From assembly GCF_022024055.1 (NCBI RefSeq), contig NZ_CP091788.1, positions 2,170,001-2,234,000 on the forward strand: a stretch of 64,000 nt of DNA, in the 5' to 3' direction. Source of the DNA: Prevotella sp. E2-28 (GTDB taxonomy: Bacteria > Bacteroidota > Bacteroidia > Bacteroidales > Bacteroidaceae). Below the pieces are notes generated by a model, which was not told where the DNA came from, made no database searches, and saw only the letters and a program-made list of their open reading frames with translations. Position 1 is the stretch's first letter. The number at the start of each line of letters is the position of its first letter. Positions 49,831 through 58,958 of the stretch are shown here, piece after piece. The position numbers were made by a program, and so were the translations under genes.

Positions 49831-50381
49831 GCCTTCAACGGTTTAGCGTCACCCAAGAAACGGAACTTGAAATTCTTACCTTTTGCAGAAGGGAATTGAC
49901 TACGGTCATCTACTCGTTGACGCAGATGATCAACAATACGATTGTAGCAATCCTGACCCGAAATAGCTCTTACCTGTGCTACAAACAACGTATCTCTATA
50001 CTGGAACTTACCAGTTCCTGGCACTAGAAGCACACGTTTAAAATTAAGTTCACCTTCATACCAACCATCACGAACCTCATTCAATTTCAGAACAGCAGGT
50101 ACTGCTGGACGCTCCTTCAGTCCGTCATCTGCAGAATGCAATGCACGTTTTTCCTTAAAATCCTGCATTGTTGCAGCCTCGGTTTTGATAATAATAAAGT
50201 AAACACGGGGACGTATCTTATAACGCTTTGGATAGAACACATCACTTGCAGCATATTCACGTATATCAGCCTCAAGCATTGGATTCATACCAATTTCGTC
50301 AATGCTACTCAAAAAATCTATAGCTTCCTCAACACTTGACACAAGCGTTTCACTATCAAAATATCTTAAGTATAAATTCAT
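49827..50381 (-). CDS. conserved protein of unknown function
   Basis: A 184-residue protein starting at ATG 50381 (MNLYLRYFDSETLVSSVEEA); the upstream in-frame extension runs through tRNA sequence. It is soluble, with YKIRPRVYFIIIKTEAATMQ in the middle and NEVRDGWYEGELNFKRVLLV, then a basic end. Coupled to ssb by a 4-base overlap. I do not recognise the family; a role near DNA metabolism is suggested only by ssb. Confidence 0.6.
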   Translation of the reverse strand: MNLYLRYFDSETLVSSVEEAIDFLSSIDEIGMNPMLEADIREYAASDVFYPKRYKIRPRVYFIIIKTEAATMQDFKEKRALHSADDGLKERPAVPAVLKLNEVRDGWYEGELNFKRVLLVPGTGKFQYRDTLFVAQVRAISGQDCYNRIVDHLRQRVDDRSQFPSAKGKNFKFRFLGDAKPLKA

Positions 50382-50421
50382 TTTAGTGTGAAAAGGGTTG
50401 GTTTTCCAAAATAAAAAAAAG

Positions 50422-50494
50422 AGCGGAAAACGGGACTCGGACCCGCGACCCCAACCTTGGCAAGGTTGTGCTCTACCAACTGAGCTATTTCCGC
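50422..50494 (-). tRNA. tRNA-Gly(GCC), copy 1
   Basis: Acceptor GCGGAAA with complementary 3' strand, anticodon arm CAACC-TTGCCAA-GGTTG (anticodon GCC). Identical in sequence to the copy at 50759-50831. Confidence 0.93.
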
Positions 50495-50516
50495 AATTCT
50501 TACACAAAAAAAGAGG

Positions 50517-50600
50517 TGAAGAGGAGGAGACTCGAACTCCCACGTCGCAATTGACACTACCCCCTCAAAGTAGCGCGTCTACCAATTCCGCCACCTCTCC
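50517..50600 (-). tRNA. tRNA-Leu(GAG)
   Basis: Class II tRNA with long variable arm; acceptor GGAGAGG/CCTCTTC (one wobble), anticodon arm CTACT-TTGAGGG-GGTAG (anticodon GAG). Confidence 0.9.
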
Positions 50601-50629
50601 AACAAATTTTTACATCTTGAAAAAAAGAG

Positions 50630-50711
50630 TGCCCAGAACAGGACTCGAACCTGCACGCCTCGCGGCACACGCACCTGAAACGTGCGCGTCTACCAATTCC
50701 GCCACCTGGGC
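50630..50711 (-). tRNA. tRNA-Leu(CAG)
   Basis: Class II tRNA; acceptor GCCCAGG/TCTGGGC, anticodon arm CACGT-TTCAGGT-GCGTG (anticodon CAG), long variable arm. Confidence 0.9.
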
Positions 50712-50758
50712 ATTTATGATTAAGGCCTTCCCTAATCTCTCTTTTTGTTCAATCTGTG

Positions 50759-50831
50759 AGCGGAAAACGGGACTCGGACCCGCGACCCCAACCTTGGCAA
50801 GGTTGTGCTCTACCAACTGAGCTATTTCCGC
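50759..50831 (-). tRNA. tRNA-Gly(GCC), copy 2
   Basis: Same sequence as the copy at 50422-50494. First gene of the four-tRNA operon behind the promoter at 50874-50905. Confidence 0.93.
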
Positions 50832-50873
50832 ATAAACTTCTGTTCAGAAGTGCATCTCTCTCGATTGCGGATG

Positions 50874-50905
50874 CAAAGGTACTACTTTTTTTTTGAACTG
50901 CCAAA
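50874..50905 (-). promoter_or_regulatory. promoter of the Gly-Leu-Leu-Gly tRNA operon
   Basis: Minus strand TTTG (50905-50902), 20 bases, TACCTTTG (50881-50874), the same form as at the Thr/Gly tRNA operon. Confidence 0.75.
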
Positions 50906-50934
50906 ACTTTTCGTTGTTTTTTTCAAAAAAAGTG

Positions 50935-52074
50935 CTAATCCATCCTATTTCTGTAATCTTCATAGCCAAATTGGCGCAAAATTTCCATTTTTCCGTCCTC
51001 ATGTAGCATTGCAATAGCAGGATGAGAGATACCATTGAACATACACGTCTTCACCGTGGTATAGTGAATCATGTCTTCAAAAATTACCTCTTCGCCCACC
51101 TGCAATTCATGATCAAAACGCCACGAAGACATAAAGTCACCACTCAAACAACTATTACCACCCAGACGATAAACGTATTGATCTGAGATTAGAGGTTGGA
51201 TATTTGAAGTTTCCTCCACAATTTCTGCTCCCCTTACCTCTGGCATATATGGCATCTCCAGACAATCAGGCATGTGGCAAGTGAAACTTACATCAAGAAT
51301 CGCCGTACGAATACCTTTATCTTCTACTATATCCACCACATGACTCACTAATGGTCCAGTCTGCCAAGCGAAGGCACTACCTGGTTCCAGTATAATCTTC
51401 AGCCAGGGATAACGTTCATGTAAGCCCTTTATTATATTAATAAGGTGTAACGTATCATAGTCCTTACGGGTCATTAAGTGTCCGCCACCCAGATTCAGCC
51501 ATTTCAACTGTGGGAACCATTTCGAGAATTTCTCCTCAATATGCACTAATGTGCGTTCCAAAACATCTGCCCCACTCTCACAATGACAATGACAATGAAA
51601 ACCCTCAATATCCTCTGGCAACGACTCTGGCAATCTATCAGCTGTCACACCAAAACGAGTTCCAGGCGCACAAGGATTATACAGCATAGTACCCACCTCC
51701 GAATACTCCGGATTTACACGCAGCCCTATGCTGGCCTTGCCAACAACCTTTTTATGGAAACGTTCATACTGTGACCACGAATTAAATGTCAAGTGACTAC
51801 TACATGCCACGATATCATCTATTTCCTCATCCGTATATGCAGGCGAGTATGTATGAGCTTTAGCCCCAAACTCCTCCTTTGCCAGTCGAGCCTCACTCAG
51901 ACTACTGGCTGTTGTGGAATTGATATACTCGCGGAAGATTGGAAATGTTTTCCAAAGTGCAAACGCCTTAAATGCCAAGATAATCTCCGCATCGGCTTCT
52001 TTTGCAACATTGGCTATCAGCCTCAAGTTTTTGCGCAGTCGCGCCTCTTCAATGATATATACAGGTACGTTCAT
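50935..52074 (-). CDS. nspC: carboxynorspermidine decarboxylase
   Basis: A 379-residue PLP-dependent fold-III decarboxylase. PLP lysine in ILAFKAFALW (about residue 35), glycine-rich phosphate site NLGGGHLMT (about 190), and catalytic EDMIHYTTVK near the C-terminus with GNSCLSGD as the active-site Cys region. The enzyme makes spermidine or norspermidine from the carboxy-precursor, the usual polyamine route in Bacteroidetes. ATG at 52074; a TTG lies one codon upstream. Confidence 0.9.
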   Translation of the reverse strand: MNVPVYIIEEARLRKNLRLIANVAKEADAEIILAFKAFALWKTFPIFREYINSTTASSLSEARLAKEEFGAKAHTYSPAYTDEEIDDIVACSSHLTFNSWSQYERFHKKVVGKASIGLRVNPEYSEVGTMLYNPCAPGTRFGVTADRLPESLPEDIEGFHCHCHCESGADVLERTLVHIEEKFSKWFPQLKWLNLGGGHLMTRKDYDTLHLINIIKGLHERYPWLKIILEPGSAFAWQTGPLVSHVVDIVEDKGIRTAILDVSFTCHMPDCLEMPYMPEVRGAEIVEETSNIQPLISDQYVYRLGGNSCLSGDFMSSWRFDHELQVGEEVIFEDMIHYTTVKTCMFNGISHPAIAMLHEDGKMEILRQFGYEDYRNRMD

Positions 52075-52092
52075 CAACAGTTATTTTTTACT

Positions 52093-52764
52093 CTAATACA
52101 CACGCGGTCCAAAAATAGTGGTACCCACTCGTACCATCGTACTACCGTGACAGATAGCAATGCGGTAATCATGACTCATTCCCCAAGAACGCTCACAAAA
52201 ATAGGGAGCATCGGCAAAATACTGCTGTTTGACCTCGTCAAAGAAATCCGCAGCCACTTGAAACTCCTGTGCTATCTGCCCCTTGTCGTCCACATTGGAA
52301 GCCATCATCATAAGTCCGCATATCTGTACATGCGTCATCTGCCGCCACTCTCCGTCAGCCAACAGTTGACGACAGGCATCCAGCGTAAGTCCATACTTTG
52401 TTGCCTCCTCTGCAATATGAAGTTCCAACAACACACGTACCACCCTATCAGCTTTAGCCGCTTGTTTCTCTATTTCCCGTAAGAGTTTCAGAGAATCCAC
52501 AGCCTCTATCATGGAGATATACGGAGCCAGATATTTCACCTTGTTAGTCTGCAGGTGACCAATAAAATGCCACTCGATGTCACGAGGAAGTGTCTGTACC
52601 TTACGTGCAAGTTCCTGCTCATGACTTTCACCAAACACACGCTGCCCTTCTTCATAGGCAGCCATGATATATTCCTCTGGATGGAATTTGCTAATAGCAA
52701 CCAATCGCACCCCTTCGGGGAGCGACTGGCGCACTTCGTTTAGTTTTTCCTTGACTGGATACAT
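52093..52764 (-). CDS. PLP homeostasis protein (YggS/PLPBP family)
   Basis: A 223-residue alanine-racemase-fold protein: LVAISKFHPEE with the PLP lysine (about residue 26), FGESHEQELARK, WHFIGHLQTNKVKYL (about 70-85), and CERSWGMSHDYRIAICHGST with GTTIFGPR at the end. It buffers cellular pyridoxal phosphate and has no known catalytic activity. It lies 18 bases upstream of nspC, itself a PLP enzyme, and 6 bases after the DUF4494 gene. Confidence 0.92.
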   Translation of the reverse strand: MYPVKEKLNEVRQSLPEGVRLVAISKFHPEEYIMAAYEEGQRVFGESHEQELARKVQTLPRDIEWHFIGHLQTNKVKYLAPYISMIEAVDSLKLLREIEKQAAKADRVVRVLLELHIAEEATKYGLTLDACRQLLADGEWRQMTHVQICGLMMMASNVDDKGQIAQEFQVAADFFDEVKQQYFADAPYFCERSWGMSHDYRIAICHGSTMVRVGTTIFGPRVY

Positions 52765-52770
52765 CGTAAG

Positions 52771-53262
52771 TTATTGCTGTTCAAACTCTGGCTTATCATC
52801 CTGCTTAGAAGACTTAGCTATGTGTTCGAAGACATCCATCAACGAAGTCTCGGCAACACTGGCAATAGAATAATCTATCATGGTACCACCCATCACCTCT
52901 TCCAGATTCTTCACAGCACCATTGAACGAACCTGCCTGCACCAAGTAGTTAACGTTCGAACGCTTCTCCTTCTCCGTTTTCTCATCAATGGTGATAAACT
53001 GGAGCTTTGCCTTATACCAGCTATCAGCCATATCCTGATCGCTAAAGAATATCTCGCCATAAGGAGCTTTCTTAATATCGGTAACATTAAATTCACCACT
53101 GATATATGAAGACATCTCTTCGATGATACGCTCTTCAGCCTCACTAAAACTAAGGGCATCAACCACATAAGCCTCAGTAACCTTTTTCTGCATACCGTCT
53201 TCCATCGTCTTCTCGTAACGAATCTTGCACTCAAACCATGTTGCTGTTCTACTTCTCATCAT
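52771..53262 (-). CDS. DUF4494 family protein (host copy)
   Basis: A 163-residue protein with VTEAYVVDALSFSEAEERII, EEMSSYISGEFNV, TIDEKTEKEKRSNVNYLVQA and GGTMIDYSIASVAETSLMDV. These blocks parallel those of the phage protein at 28338-28790. A Gln/Asp-rich tail of 15 residues is extra. Conserved neighbour of the PLP homeostasis gene; function unknown. Confidence 0.85.
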   Translation of the reverse strand: MMRSRTATWFECKIRYEKTMEDGMQKKVTEAYVVDALSFSEAEERIIEEMSSYISGEFNVTDIKKAPYGEIFFSDQDMADSWYKAKLQFITIDEKTEKEKRSNVNYLVQAGSFNGAVKNLEEVMGGTMIDYSIASVAETSLMDVFEHIAKSSKQDDKPEFEQQ

Positions 53263-53297
53263 TTTTTATAAGAATTATATATTGTATATTTTTAAAG

Positions 53298-54536
53298 TTA
53301 TTCCTTTTCCTTATCTTTTCCTGATTTCTTAATATAGCCATTATGATTTAGGCTTTTCTGCTTCTGCACAGTAAGCTGCTCCACGATTTCATGACCTATA
53401 CGTCCTGCCATGCTCTCAGGAAGTCCCGTTTCGCCAGCCAGTTCCTGCTGCGCTTTCAGCAAGTCCTCTGCCATAGTCTGAGTATTAGCCATAAATGTTT
53501 TCTCTGAGGCTCCCATGTGCTTTTTATTATAAACACGCGAAAGAATCTCATCAGCTACTTTCTGATAGCGCTTACGATAAATCATTTCAGCTTTTCGCAT
53601 CAGAGCCTCATCCGAGAGATCCATCGAATCTGCAAGAAAAGCGGTATCTACATCGAGCTCATCACTACTAAACAAATCATTTGCGCCCTGCTGCGGATGC
53701 TCTTCAAATTCTATAGCACCTGTGGATTCCGGAAGACTATCCACATAAATATAAACTGCCAGCAAAGATATTACAAGCACAGCTGCAAAAGCCAAGACAG
53801 AGCGACGAGCATTCCGTTTCTGAGCCAGCGCATCACGCATCTCGCCAATCGACTTATAACGTTTCGCAGGATTAGCATCAGTAGCCTTTTTCACTATCTG
53901 CTTGTACTCATAAGACATCGAACCCTGACTGAAAATATATTCTATAAGTCGTCCAATGGAATAGATATCGCTACGCTGATCGGGCTCTTGTCCTGAAATA
54001 ACCTCTGGAGCAACATAGTCTTCTACACCTGCATACATAGCAGACTGGTCAGCCATACCTTTATAGGCAGACCCATGACAAAGCAGGAAAGGCTTACTAT
54101 CGTTTTTGCGTAAGAAAATATTATTCGGAGCAAAACACAAATGGAAAATACCCTCTTCATGAAGCGCTGCCGTACAATCGAAGAGCGCTTTCACGAAATC
54201 ATCAATAAAGCCCTTACTAGCTACAATTGCAGGATTCAGGTCTAACAATGAGGCAAGGGTGATGAAATTGCCCTGTTCTATTTCAATCCCTGAGAGAGTA
54301 TTTCCGTCGTATCGCAACTCATACTTCAACTGTTGTTTGGAGCGCTGGTGCAAAGCCCACTGCTGCTCTGTCTTCAGTGCTTCACAAAACACGATACTGT
54401 CAGTCAAATCTGGCCTCAGCTCAATGAAATAACGAAATTTCCCATCTACCTGACGGCGATAGAAACTGCCAAGCAACGTATGCTCACGGTGAGGCTTCTG
54501 TCCTTCCTGAGCATTCAGCATTTCCTCGAAATTCAT
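53298..54536 (-). CDS. membrane protein with degenerate kinase domain (pseudokinase)
   Basis: A 412-residue protein. Residues about 20-250 follow the Ser/Thr kinase fold, with HEEGIFHLCFAPNNIFLR at the catalytic loop position, VEDYVAPEVISGQEPDQRSD (APE motif) and IYSIGRLIEYI. The catalytic loop lacks Asp (HLCFAPNN instead of HRDLKPxN) and the DFG motif reads LLCHGSA, so it should be inactive. A membrane segment (VLAFAAVLVISLLAVYIYVD, about 245-265) is followed by a periplasmic helical region. Bacteroidetes carry such proteins next to stress or cell-wall genes; the ligand is unknown. Confidence 0.75.
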   Translation of the reverse strand: MNFEEMLNAQEGQKPHREHTLLGSFYRRQVDGKFRYFIELRPDLTDSIVFCEALKTEQQWALHQRSKQQLKYELRYDGNTLSGIEIEQGNFITLASLLDLNPAIVASKGFIDDFVKALFDCTAALHEEGIFHLCFAPNNIFLRKNDSKPFLLCHGSAYKGMADQSAMYAGVEDYVAPEVISGQEPDQRSDIYSIGRLIEYIFSQGSMSYEYKQIVKKATDANPAKRYKSIGEMRDALAQKRNARRSVLAFAAVLVISLLAVYIYVDSLPESTGAIEFEEHPQQGANDLFSSDELDVDTAFLADSMDLSDEALMRKAEMIYRKRYQKVADEILSRVYNKKHMGASEKTFMANTQTMAEDLLKAQQELAGETGLPESMAGRIGHEIVEQLTVQKQKSLNHNGYIKKSGKDKEKE

Positions 54537-54561
54537 ACTTTCTGCTATTCTTTTTGATGTG

Positions 54562-54569
54562 CAAAATTA
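54562..54569 (-). promoter_or_regulatory. -7 box before the pseudokinase gene
   Basis: Minus strand TAATTTTGCAC, a TAnnTTTG match 26 bases before the ATG; the -33 element is weak. Confidence 0.45.
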
Positions 54570-54621
54570 CGCATTAAATCCGAAATGCGCAAGTAAAAGC
54601 CGTTTTTTTCTGCCTAATCTG

Positions 54622-54651
54622 TTGTTATATCAGAAGAAAATCGTAACTTTG
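54622..54651 (+). promoter_or_regulatory. promoter TTG-N19-TAACTTTG
   Basis: TTG 54622-54624 and TAACTTTG 54644-54651 precede the aminotransferase ATG by 31 bases. Confidence 0.7.
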
Positions 54652-54682
54652 CACGCAATTACTAAAATAGAACATAAACAAA

Positions 54683-55885
54683 ATGCCAGAAATATCAGTA
54701 CGTGGACTGGAAATGCCGGAATCGCCAATTAGAAAATTGGCACCCTTGGCAGTTGCTGCAAAGAAACGCGGCACGAAGGTGTATCATCTGAATATCGGTC
54801 AGCCCGACCTGCCTACACCACAGGTGGGACTGGATGCTTTAAAGCAGATTGACCGTGATATCTTAGAGTATTCACCTTCGCAGGGTTATCAGAGCTATCG
54901 TGAGAAGTTGGTGGGTTACTATGCGAAATACAACATCAACGTTACTGCGGATGACATCATCATCACCAGCGGTGGTTCCGAGGCGGTGCTCTTCGCATTC
55001 CTGTCATGTCTGAATCCTGGCGATGAGATTATCGTTCCAGAGCCTGCCTATGCTAACTATATGGCCTTCGCCATTTCAGCAGGTGCCAAGATTCGCACTA
55101 TTGCCACAACTATCGAGGAAGGTTTCTCGCTGCCAAAGGTTGAAAAGTTCGAGGAGCTCATCAACGAGCGCACCCGCGCCATCATGATTTGCAACCCCAA
55201 CAACCCTACGGGCTATCTCTATACACGCCGTGAGATGAATCAGATTCGCGACTTAGTGAAGAAATACGACCTGTATCTTTTCTCTGACGAGGTATATCGC
55301 GAATATATCTACACAGGCTCGCCCTATATCTCAGCCTGCCATTTGGAAGGTATCGAGCAAAACGTCATTTTGATTGACTCCGTCTCAAAGCGTTATTCTG
55401 AGTGCGGTATCCGTATCGGTGCCCTCATCACGAAAAACAAGGAGGTGCGTGCTGCTGTGATGAAGTTCTGTCAGGCTCGACTCTCACCTCCACTGATTGG
55501 TCAGATTGTGGCCGAGGCATCACTTGATGCACCAGAGGATTACTATCGTGATGTCTATGATGAATACGTAGAGCGACGTAAGTGTCTGATAGATGGACTG
55601 AACCGTATTCCCGGAGTCTATTCCCCTATCCCCATGGGCGCTTTCTATACCGTAGCCAAACTGCCTGTTGACGATGCCGAGAAATTCTGTCGTTGGTGCC
55701 TGTCTGAATTTGAATACGAAGGCCAGACTGTCATGATGGCTCCTGCTGCAGGTTTCTATACCACCCCTGGTGCAGGTATCAATCAGGTACGTATAGCTTA
55801 TGTGCTGAAGAAAGAAGACCTGATGAAAGCCCTCGTGGTACTGCAAAAGGCATTGGAAGCATATCCGGGAAGAGTCAACGAATAA
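54683..55885 (+). CDS. class I/II aminotransferase (aspartate aminotransferase-like)
   Basis: A 400-residue fold-I PLP enzyme: LNIGQPDLPTP (about 39-49), ITSGGSEAVLFAFLSCLNPG (about 95), MICNPNNPTGYLYT (about 172), LFSDEVYREYIY, and the PLP lysine in IDSVSKRYSECGIRIGAL (about 236). This is the aspartate/aromatic aminotransferase Igamma pattern; the exact substrate is not evident. It is followed after 36 bases by the LolC/E-type gene. Confidence 0.88.
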   Translation: MPEISVRGLEMPESPIRKLAPLAVAAKKRGTKVYHLNIGQPDLPTPQVGLDALKQIDRDILEYSPSQGYQSYREKLVGYYAKYNINVTADDIIITSGGSEAVLFAFLSCLNPGDEIIVPEPAYANYMAFAISAGAKIRTIATTIEEGFSLPKVEKFEELINERTRAIMICNPNNPTGYLYTRREMNQIRDLVKKYDLYLFSDEVYREYIYTGSPYISACHLEGIEQNVILIDSVSKRYSECGIRIGALITKNKEVRAAVMKFCQARLSPPLIGQIVAEASLDAPEDYYRDVYDEYVERRKCLIDGLNRIPGVYSPIPMGAFYTVAKLPVDDAEKFCRWCLSEFEYEGQTVMMAPAAGFYTTPGAGINQVRIAYVLKKEDLMKALVVLQKALEAYPGRVNE

Positions 55886-55893
55886 GTAAGTGG

Positions 55894-55918
55894 TTAGAGG
55901 TTAGGGATTAGAGGTTAG
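55894..55918. repeat. short tandem repeat TTAGAGGTTAG x2
   Basis: TTAGAGGTTAG at 55894-55904 and 55908-55918, period 14, in the gap between two genes. Confidence 0.6.
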
Positions 55919-55921
55919 ACT

Positions 55922-57157
55922 GTGAACTTCCCATTATTCATAGCCAAGAGAATTTATAGCGACAAAGGTGACCACCGCAAAGTGAGCCGCCCCGCCATTC
56001 GTATAGCAACTGTTGGCGTTGCTATCGGACTGGCCGTGATGATTGTTACCGTCAGCGTAGTTTTAGGTTTCAAACATACCATACGTGATAAAGTAGCAGG
56101 TTTTGGAAGCCACATCCAGGTTTACAATTTACGTGCAGCAGGTCTTCCTATCTGCATAGACGACAGCACGTTACAGGCTTACGAAGCCACTGAGGGTGTA
56201 CGTCATGCAGAGCGATTCACTATGGCACAAGGCATCCTGAAAACCGACGATGATTTTCTTGGAGTGATGTTTAAAGGTATAGGCCCTGAATACGACACCA
56301 CTTTTATCAGCGAGAATCTGATAGAAGGCGAGTTGCCAAAATTCTCAGATTCTAAAACCAAGTATCCGCTTGTTCTCTCTAAGTACATGGCCAACAAGCT
56401 TCGTGTAAAAACAGGCGACCGCATCTTTGCCTATTTCATTGACGAGGATGATGTCAAGGCTCGCCGCTTTACCGTCTGCGGCATCTACCAGACCAACATG
56501 AAGCGTTTTGACGACCAAATATGCATCACAGACCTTTATGTCACCCAGCGCATCAACGGATATGACAGTCTGCAATGCACAGGAGCTGAACTCTTGGTTA
56601 ACGATTTCGAACAGCTCAAGACCACTAACACCAACGTGTTACACACTTTGAAAGGTCAGACCGATCGCGACGGATATGGTAGCGTAAGTTATGCTATCAC
56701 AGAAGTATATCCACAAGTTTTCTCTTGGTTAGAACTGCTCGACGTCAACGTATGGATTATCTTGGGTCTGATGATTGCGGTAGCAGGATTTACCATGATT
56801 AGCGGACTCCTTATTATCATTTTGGAGCGCACCCAGATGATTGGTTTGCTGAAAGCTCTTGGTGCGCGAAATAGTGCCATCCGCCACACCTTCCTTTGGT
56901 TTGCAGCCTTCATTATCGGACGCGGAATGCTATGGGGAAATATTGTGGGCCTCGGCATCGTACTGGTTCAGAAATACACAGGCATCATTACCCTTGATGC
57001 TCAGACATACTATGTCAGCGAGGCACCCATGCAGGTGAATATACCTCTTATTATATTACTAAATATAGCCACCTTACTCATCAGCATTTTCGTACTAATT
57101 GCCCCCAGTTATCTGGTTTCTCATATCCACCCAGCTCGCTCCATGCATTACGAATAA
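55922..57157 (+). CDS. LolC/LolE-type ABC transporter permease
   Basis: A 411-residue protein with GTG start giving the family N-terminus MNFPLFIAKRIYSDKG. A first membrane segment (IATVGVAIGLAVMIVTVSVV, about 29-48), a large periplasmic MacB-like domain (50-270), then three C-terminal segments of the FtsX type (from about 275, 320 and 375). With an ATPase and a partner encoded elsewhere, such permeases release lipoproteins from the inner membrane. Confidence 0.85.
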   Translation: MNFPLFIAKRIYSDKGDHRKVSRPAIRIATVGVAIGLAVMIVTVSVVLGFKHTIRDKVAGFGSHIQVYNLRAAGLPICIDDSTLQAYEATEGVRHAERFTMAQGILKTDDDFLGVMFKGIGPEYDTTFISENLIEGELPKFSDSKTKYPLVLSKYMANKLRVKTGDRIFAYFIDEDDVKARRFTVCGIYQTNMKRFDDQICITDLYVTQRINGYDSLQCTGAELLVNDFEQLKTTNTNVLHTLKGQTDRDGYGSVSYAITEVYPQVFSWLELLDVNVWIILGLMIAVAGFTMISGLLIIILERTQMIGLLKALGARNSAIRHTFLWFAAFIIGRGMLWGNIVGLGIVLVQKYTGIITLDAQTYYVSEAPMQVNIPLIILLNIATLLISIFVLIAPSYLVSHIHPARSMHYE

Positions 57158-57230
57158 GTCGAAAAGGAGAACATATTCACCTTTTTTTCCAAAATTAACA
57201 TTCCCCCTCAAAATATTGCACGATTTTTTT

Positions 57231-57259
57231 GGAATTGTGCAAAAAACGATGTACCTTTG
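57231..57259 (+). promoter_or_regulatory. promoter TTG-N18-TACCTTTG
   Basis: TTG 57231-57233, 18 bases, TACCTTTG 57252-57259, just before the first acyl-CoA synthetase gene (ATG 57283). Confidence 0.7.
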
Positions 57260-57282
57260 CACAAAATTTTGAAAATTGTGCA

Positions 57283-58944
57283 ATGAACTCAACAACTAAT
57301 ATTAGCTTCAATAAATATATTTATGATGCTATTATCAACAACTGGGATGCTGATGCCCTGACAGACTACCAAGGATCTACGCTTCAGTTTCACGATGTAG
57401 CACGTAAAATAGAAAAACTTCACATTGTTTTTGAGAACTGCGGAATCCAGAAAGGTGATAAGATTGCTATCTGCGGACGTAACTCCGCTCACTGGGCTGT
57501 TACGTTCCTAGCCACGCTTACTTATGGTGCTGTGGCTGTGCCCATCCTTCATGAATTCAATGCTGAGCAGATTCACAACATTGTAAACCATTCTGGTGCA
57601 AAGGCTCTCTTCGTTGGTGATTTCGTAGCAAAGGAAATTGATCCTGAACAGATGCCCAATCTAGAAGGAATCGTGTTCCTGCCTGATTTCTCGTTGATGG
57701 TATCACGTTCTGAGAAGTTGACATACGCACGCGAGCATCTTAACATGATGTTTGGCGAGAAGTATCCCAAGGCATTCCGACAGGAGCACGTTCATTATTA
57801 CGAAGACACCCCTGAGGAACTGGCACTCATTAACTACACCAGTGGTACAACAGGCTTCTCTAAAGGTGTTATGCTCCCCTATCGTGCCCTCATGGGCAAC
57901 CTGAATTTCTGTCTGCGTCATTTGGGTTCAAAAGTGAAGGCTGGCGACCCCCTACTCGACATTCTGCCAATGGCCCACATGTACGGCTTGGCTATCGAGT
58001 TCATTTTCGGATTCTGCAACGGATGTCATCTATTCTTTCTCAATCGTCTTCCTTCGCCTACGCTTATTGCAAAGGCATTCACGGAGATACAGCCCACTTT
58101 GGTTGTGTCAGTACCATTGATTATCGAAAAGATTATCCGCAAGAAGGTATTCCCCATCATACAGACCAACAAGATGAAGCTGCTGTTGGCTATGCCAATC
58201 GTTTCATCAAAGGTAAAAACTCGCATCTGCCAGCAGGTTTACGAGGCCTTTGGCGGACGCGCCTACGAGGTTATCGTGGGTGGTGCCCCTCTGTCAAAAG
58301 AGGTAGAGCAGTTCCTGATGAGTATTGGCTTCCCCATCACGGTGGGCTATGGTGCTACAGAATGCGCCCCTCTTATCAGCTATCGTGACTATAAGGAGTT
58401 TGCAGCCAGTTCGTGCGGATGTCCTGTTGACGACATGGAGGTACGCATCTTGAGCGACAACCCACAGACCATTCCTGGCGAGATTATTACTCGCGGTAAA
58501 CACGTGATGCTGGGTTACTATAAGAACGAAGAAGCTACTCGTCAGGTCATCGACGAAGAGGGCTGGTATCACACCGGCGACCTGGGCACTATGGACGAGA
58601 AGCAGGACATCTTCATTCGCGGCCGTCTCAAGAGTATGCTTCTGGGAGCCAGCGGACAGAACATCTATCCTGAAGAGATTGAAGACAAGCTCAACTCTAT
58701 GCCTATGGTTAGCGAGAGCCTTGTCATTCAGGAGCAGGATAAGCTAGTAGCCCTTGTATATCCTGACCAAGACGAGATTGTCAACTTCGGACAGGAAGAA
58801 TTGGAAGCCGTCATGGACCAGAATCGCGAGAACCTCAATGCGCAACTGCCTGCCTACAGTCGCATCAGCCGCATCGTGCTGCGTGACGAGGAGTTCCAGA
58901 AGACTCCAAAGAAGAGCATTAAGCGTTATCTCTATCAAGCATAA
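57283..58944 (+). CDS. long-chain acyl-CoA synthetase (AMP-forming), copy 1
   Basis: A 553-residue adenylating enzyme. AMP-binding P-loop LINYTSGTTGFSKGVMLPYR (about 181-200), motif VGYGATECAPLISY (about 346), GWYHTGDLG (about 427), hinge and C-terminal lysine in PKKSIKRYLYQ. It activates fatty acids as acyl-AMP and then CoA esters. ATG at 57283 fits the promoter; the upstream in-frame start at 57229 is inside it. Its neighbour is a close paralogue of identical length, so this is a tandem duplication. Confidence 0.9.
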   Translation: MNSTTNISFNKYIYDAIINNWDADALTDYQGSTLQFHDVARKIEKLHIVFENCGIQKGDKIAICGRNSAHWAVTFLATLTYGAVAVPILHEFNAEQIHNIVNHSGAKALFVGDFVAKEIDPEQMPNLEGIVFLPDFSLMVSRSEKLTYAREHLNMMFGEKYPKAFRQEHVHYYEDTPEELALINYTSGTTGFSKGVMLPYRALMGNLNFCLRHLGSKVKAGDPLLDILPMAHMYGLAIEFIFGFCNGCHLFFLNRLPSPTLIAKAFTEIQPTLVVSVPLIIEKIIRKKVFPIIQTNKMKLLLAMPIVSSKVKTRICQQVYEAFGGRAYEVIVGGAPLSKEVEQFLMSIGFPITVGYGATECAPLISYRDYKEFAASSCGCPVDDMEVRILSDNPQTIPGEIITRGKHVMLGYYKNEEATRQVIDEEGWYHTGDLGTMDEKQDIFIRGRLKSMLLGASGQNIYPEEIEDKLNSMPMVSESLVIQEQDKLVALVYPDQDEIVNFGQEELEAVMDQNRENLNAQLPAYSRISRIVLRDEEFQKTPKKSIKRYLYQA

Positions 58945-58958
58945 AACAAATCTAAGAT

